Below are positions 19,865 through 22,238 of a stretch of DNA of 22,238 bases, in pieces. The DNA comes from UBA4660 sp034408895 (GTDB taxonomy: Bacteria > Bacteroidota > Bacteroidia > Flavobacteriales_D > Sanyastnellaceae). The stretch is taken from the NCBI GenBank assembly GCA_034408895.1, contig JAWXCI010000075.1, positions 1 to 22,238 of the forward strand, read 5' to 3'. The translations under genes were made by a program, and so were the position numbers. How positions within the stretch are numbered: position 1 is the first letter of the stretch; each line of letters begins with the position of its first letter. The notes under the pieces were generated by a model, which was given only the letters and a program-made list of their open reading frames with translations, ran no database searches and had not been told where the DNA came from.

Positions 19865-22238
19865 ATGAGTAAATCAGAAAAAATAAAAGCACTCGCAATT
19901 TTCATTTTTGTTAGTTTTTGCACGCAGGTCTTTGCTTATAAATACACCGGAGGCAATGGCAATGGTGGTGGCGGTGGGCAAACCAACACAGGCAATAATG
20001 TGGAGCAAAACACCAGGGCAGCAGCTTGTGCACCTGCCACTGCATTGATGGATCTCGCATGGAACAACGTGGAGGCATTGATTGAAACAGGGGGCTCCAT
20101 GTGGCAAGATCGCGCTAATAGTACCTCTGCTTATGAAATTCCTAAAGTAGAAGATGCCAACGGACCGTGTTCCCTTTATGCCGGTGCATTGTGGATGGGT
20201 GGTATTTCACCCGACAAGCAATTGAAACTTGCGGCAATAACTTTTCGCCAAAACGGAAACGACTTCTGGACGGGTCCGCTTACCAATGATGGTACAGCAG
20301 AAGTGACAGAAAATGTATGTGAGTATTACGACCAGTTTTTTGTTTCTTATCGCCTCGATGCTCAGCGGCATTATCAATACCAGATTGCTACTCTCAATAA
20401 CACGGTGGAAGAGGAGTTTCCTGATGGATACAGCACGCCCTCTTATTTTCAGGATTATCCGGCCATTGGAAACACTGCTATTGGTCAGGATTATTTCCTT
20501 GCCCCTTTTTATGACTACAATCAGAACCTGGTTTATGATCCTGAATACGGTGACTTCCCGTGGTACGATTTCCTCCGCGAAATCAATTGCAAGGAAAGAA
20601 GAAGAGATGATCCTATTCCACTGTTTGGTGACCAAACCTTTTTTTGGATTTTTAATGACAAGGGGAATGTTCATTCCGAATCGCAGGGGCAGCCCATTGG
20701 AATGGAAGTACGCGCCCAGGCATTTGCTTTCAACACTACCGATGAGGTGAATAACATGACTTTTTATAATTACGTGCTCATCAATCAGGGTACGCAAACA
20801 CTTACCAAGACTTATTTTGGAGTTTGGGTTGATGCCGATCTGGGGTTCTCTGGCGATGATTACGTGGGATGTGATGTACAACGAGGTCTTGGCTATTGCT
20901 ACAACGGTGATGCAGATGATGCAACTGCGGACGGACAACTGGGCTATGGAGAGAATCCACCTGCGGTGGGAGTAGATTTTTTCGAAGGGCCTTATCAGGA
21001 TGCTGATGATATTGACAATCCATTGACCATTGACTTCCAGGACGCCAATGACTCATTGGGGATACCTTATCGGGGTATCGGTATTGGTTATGGAGACGGT
21101 GTAGAAGACAATGAACGTTTCGGGATGCGCAGGTTTGTTTACTACAATAATAATACAAATCCTGTCAATGGTGAGCCGGATACGCCACTTCATTATTACA
21201 ACTATATGAACGGAATCTGGAAAAATGGCCAGAAGATGCTTTATGGCGGAAACGGTGTGGAAGGCCAATCAGGAGTCACAGCTATTGAGTGCGACTACAT
21301 GTTTCCTGATGATACTGATCCTTACAACTGGGGTACTGGTGGCGAATCGGTGGATACCTGGAGTGAAGTAAGCAGCGGCAATGCCGCTTTTGACAGGCGC
21401 TTTATTCAGGCTGCAGGGCCGTTCACACTCGAACCGGGCGATTATAACAATATTACTCTCGGTGTGGTGTGGGCACGTTCCAATTCTGGCGATCCTTTTG
21501 AATCAGTAAACCTGCTGCGTGTAGCCGATGACAAAGCACAATCATTATTCGATAATTGTTTCGAACTGGTATCAGGACCCGATGCACCGGATGTGGATGT
21601 GGTGGAACTGGACAAGGAGATTATCCTGATTCTTGCTAATGAAAACGGAATTTCAAATAACTATCATGAAGAGTATGTGGAATTCGATCCTAGCATTCCT
21701 GAACAACTGGAGGACGGAACCCAGATAGATTCCCTTCAGCGTTCTTATCAATTCCAGGGTTACTTGGTGTACCAGCTCGTAAATGACCAGGTGGGGCCTA
21801 ACGAGCTCGATGATGTTACTAAAGCAAGGCTTGTAGCACAAAGTGATGTTCGCGATGGCATCAGCGACATCGTGAATTATGTAAAAGATTTTGAAACAAA
21901 CTTGGTTACACCAGTGCTGCGGGTTCAAGGAGCCGATGAAGGATTACAACACTCCTTCCGCATTTTCAATGATGAGTTTGCCCAAGGTGACAATCGTTTA
22001 GTGAATCACAAGACCTATTACTTTATGGTTATTGGCTATGGATTTAACCAATACCAGATCTACAACACAGAATCACAATCCGGCCAAGCCAATACATTCA
22101 TCTCTTCCCGCAAAGCGGCAATTGGCGAAATCCAAACCCTCACCGCCATACCGCACAAAGTAGATCCTGCCTCTGGCGGCACGCTGCTCAACAGTGCTTA
22201 TGGCGATGGCGTGATGATCACCCGCCACGAGGGCAAAG
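19865..22238 (+). CDS. large secreted protein partner of the TonB receptor, 3' end outside window
   Basis: The frame stays open from the ATG at 19865 to the window edge: at least 791 residues. It begins MSKSEKIKALAIFIFVSFCTQVFA, a good signal peptide, then a Gly/Asn-rich linker (GGNGNGGGGGQTN). The rest is rich in Asp, Tyr, Asn and Gly, with segments such as YNQNLVYDPEYGDFPWYD, FWIFNDKGN, TKTYFGVWVDADLG and YNNITLGVVWARS. I know proteins with this make-up that sit beside TonB receptors in Bacteroidota and end in a T9SS sorting domain, so T9SS export is likely, but the C-terminus is not visible. The Asp/Asn-rich turns could bind calcium. No enzyme motif is recognised. Confidence 0.85.
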   Translation, partial: MSKSEKIKALAIFIFVSFCTQVFAYKYTGGNGNGGGGGQTNTGNNVEQNTRAAACAPATALMDLAWNNVEALIETGGSMWQDRANSTSAYEIPKVEDANGPCSLYAGALWMGGISPDKQLKLAAITFRQNGNDFWTGPLTNDGTAEVTENVCEYYDQFFVSYRLDAQRHYQYQIATLNNTVEEEFPDGYSTPSYFQDYPAIGNTAIGQDYFLAPFYDYNQNLVYDPEYGDFPWYDFLREINCKERRRDDPIPLFGDQTFFWIFNDKGNVHSESQGQPIGMEVRAQAFAFNTTDEVNNMTFYNYVLINQGTQTLTKTYFGVWVDADLGFSGDDYVGCDVQRGLGYCYNGDADDATADGQLGYGENPPAVGVDFFEGPYQDADDIDNPLTIDFQDANDSLGIPYRGIGIGYGDGVEDNERFGMRRFVYYNNNTNPVNGEPDTPLHYYNYMNGIWKNGQKMLYGGNGVEGQSGVTAIECDYMFPDDTDPYNWGTGGESVDTWSEVSSGNAAFDRRFIQAAGPFTLEPGDYNNITLGVVWARSNSGDPFESVNLLRVADDKAQSLFDNCFELVSGPDAPDVDVVELDKEIILILANENGISNNYHEEYVEFDPSIPEQLEDGTQIDSLQRSYQFQGYLVYQLVNDQVGPNELDDVTKARLVAQSDVRDGISDIVNYVKDFETNLVTPVLRVQGADEGLQHSFRIFNDEFAQGDNRLVNHKTYYFMVIGYGFNQYQIYNTESQSGQANTFISSRKAAIGEIQTLTAIPHKVDPASGGTLLNSAYGDGVMITRHEGK

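Noticed and set aside
20207..20938. 243-residue minus-strand open frame inside the last gene
   Set aside because: It is a shadow of the long plus-strand secreted protein and has no recognisable domain or signal.

Overview
The window looks like chromosomal DNA of an aerobic environmental Bacteroidota. The reasons are: a type IX secretion (T9SS) C-terminal sorting domain on the first protein; a TonB-dependent receptor with an N-terminal carboxypeptidase-regulatory-like domain, followed by a large secreted partner; several promoters of the Bacteroidetes type (TTG, then TAnnTTTG); the rplU-rpmA-serS order; and a COX15-type heme A synthase. No tRNA, rRNA, CRISPR array or transposase was seen.

Layout. 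1-2.4 kb (+): a T9SS cargo protein whose N-terminus is missing or out of frame, overlapped by a small outer-membrane barrel gene that needs a frameshift to be read. 2.45-5.46 kb (-): an EamA transporter, then rplU-rpmA with its own consensus promoter and a strong terminator, then serS. 5.5-7.25 kb (+): a lipoprotein with a heavy-metal-associated (HMA) domain, a terminator, and heme A synthase. 7.25-9.13 kb (-): a barrel protein and a di-heme cytochrome c peroxidase, apparently co-transcribed. 9.13-10.43 kb (-): glyA. 12.5-15.8 kb (+): a 678-aa DUF255/thioredoxin-domain protein, a secreted YD-repeat-like protein and a small basic secreted protein, closely packed. 16.1 kb to the end (+): a 1239-aa TonB-dependent receptor and a secreted protein of at least 791 residues that runs off the window.

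The most unusual region lies between glyA and the DUF255 gene (about 10.4-12.5 kb). It holds three toxin-antitoxin (TA) modules of different families: DUF433/DUF5615, HicA/HicB and a RelE/ParE-like pair. Between them are displaced fragments of the 5' ends of the two flanking genes. A glyA start fragment at 11068-11133 matches the real glyA start at 61 of 66 bases and has an in-frame stop. A DUF255 start fragment at 12060-12117 matches the real gene at 58 of 58 bases. A weaker, older DUF255-like start lies at 11003-11046 and abuts the glyA fragment. The order is therefore glyA start - TA1 - DUF255 start | glyA start - TA2 - DUF255 start | (left end lost) TA3 - DUF255 start. I read this as a stack of alternative alleles of one intergenic region, each carrying a different TA cassette. 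Two of the three toxins are cut short near unit junctions, while all three antitoxins look intact.

Proposed functions rest on motif recognition by eye. No database search was run.
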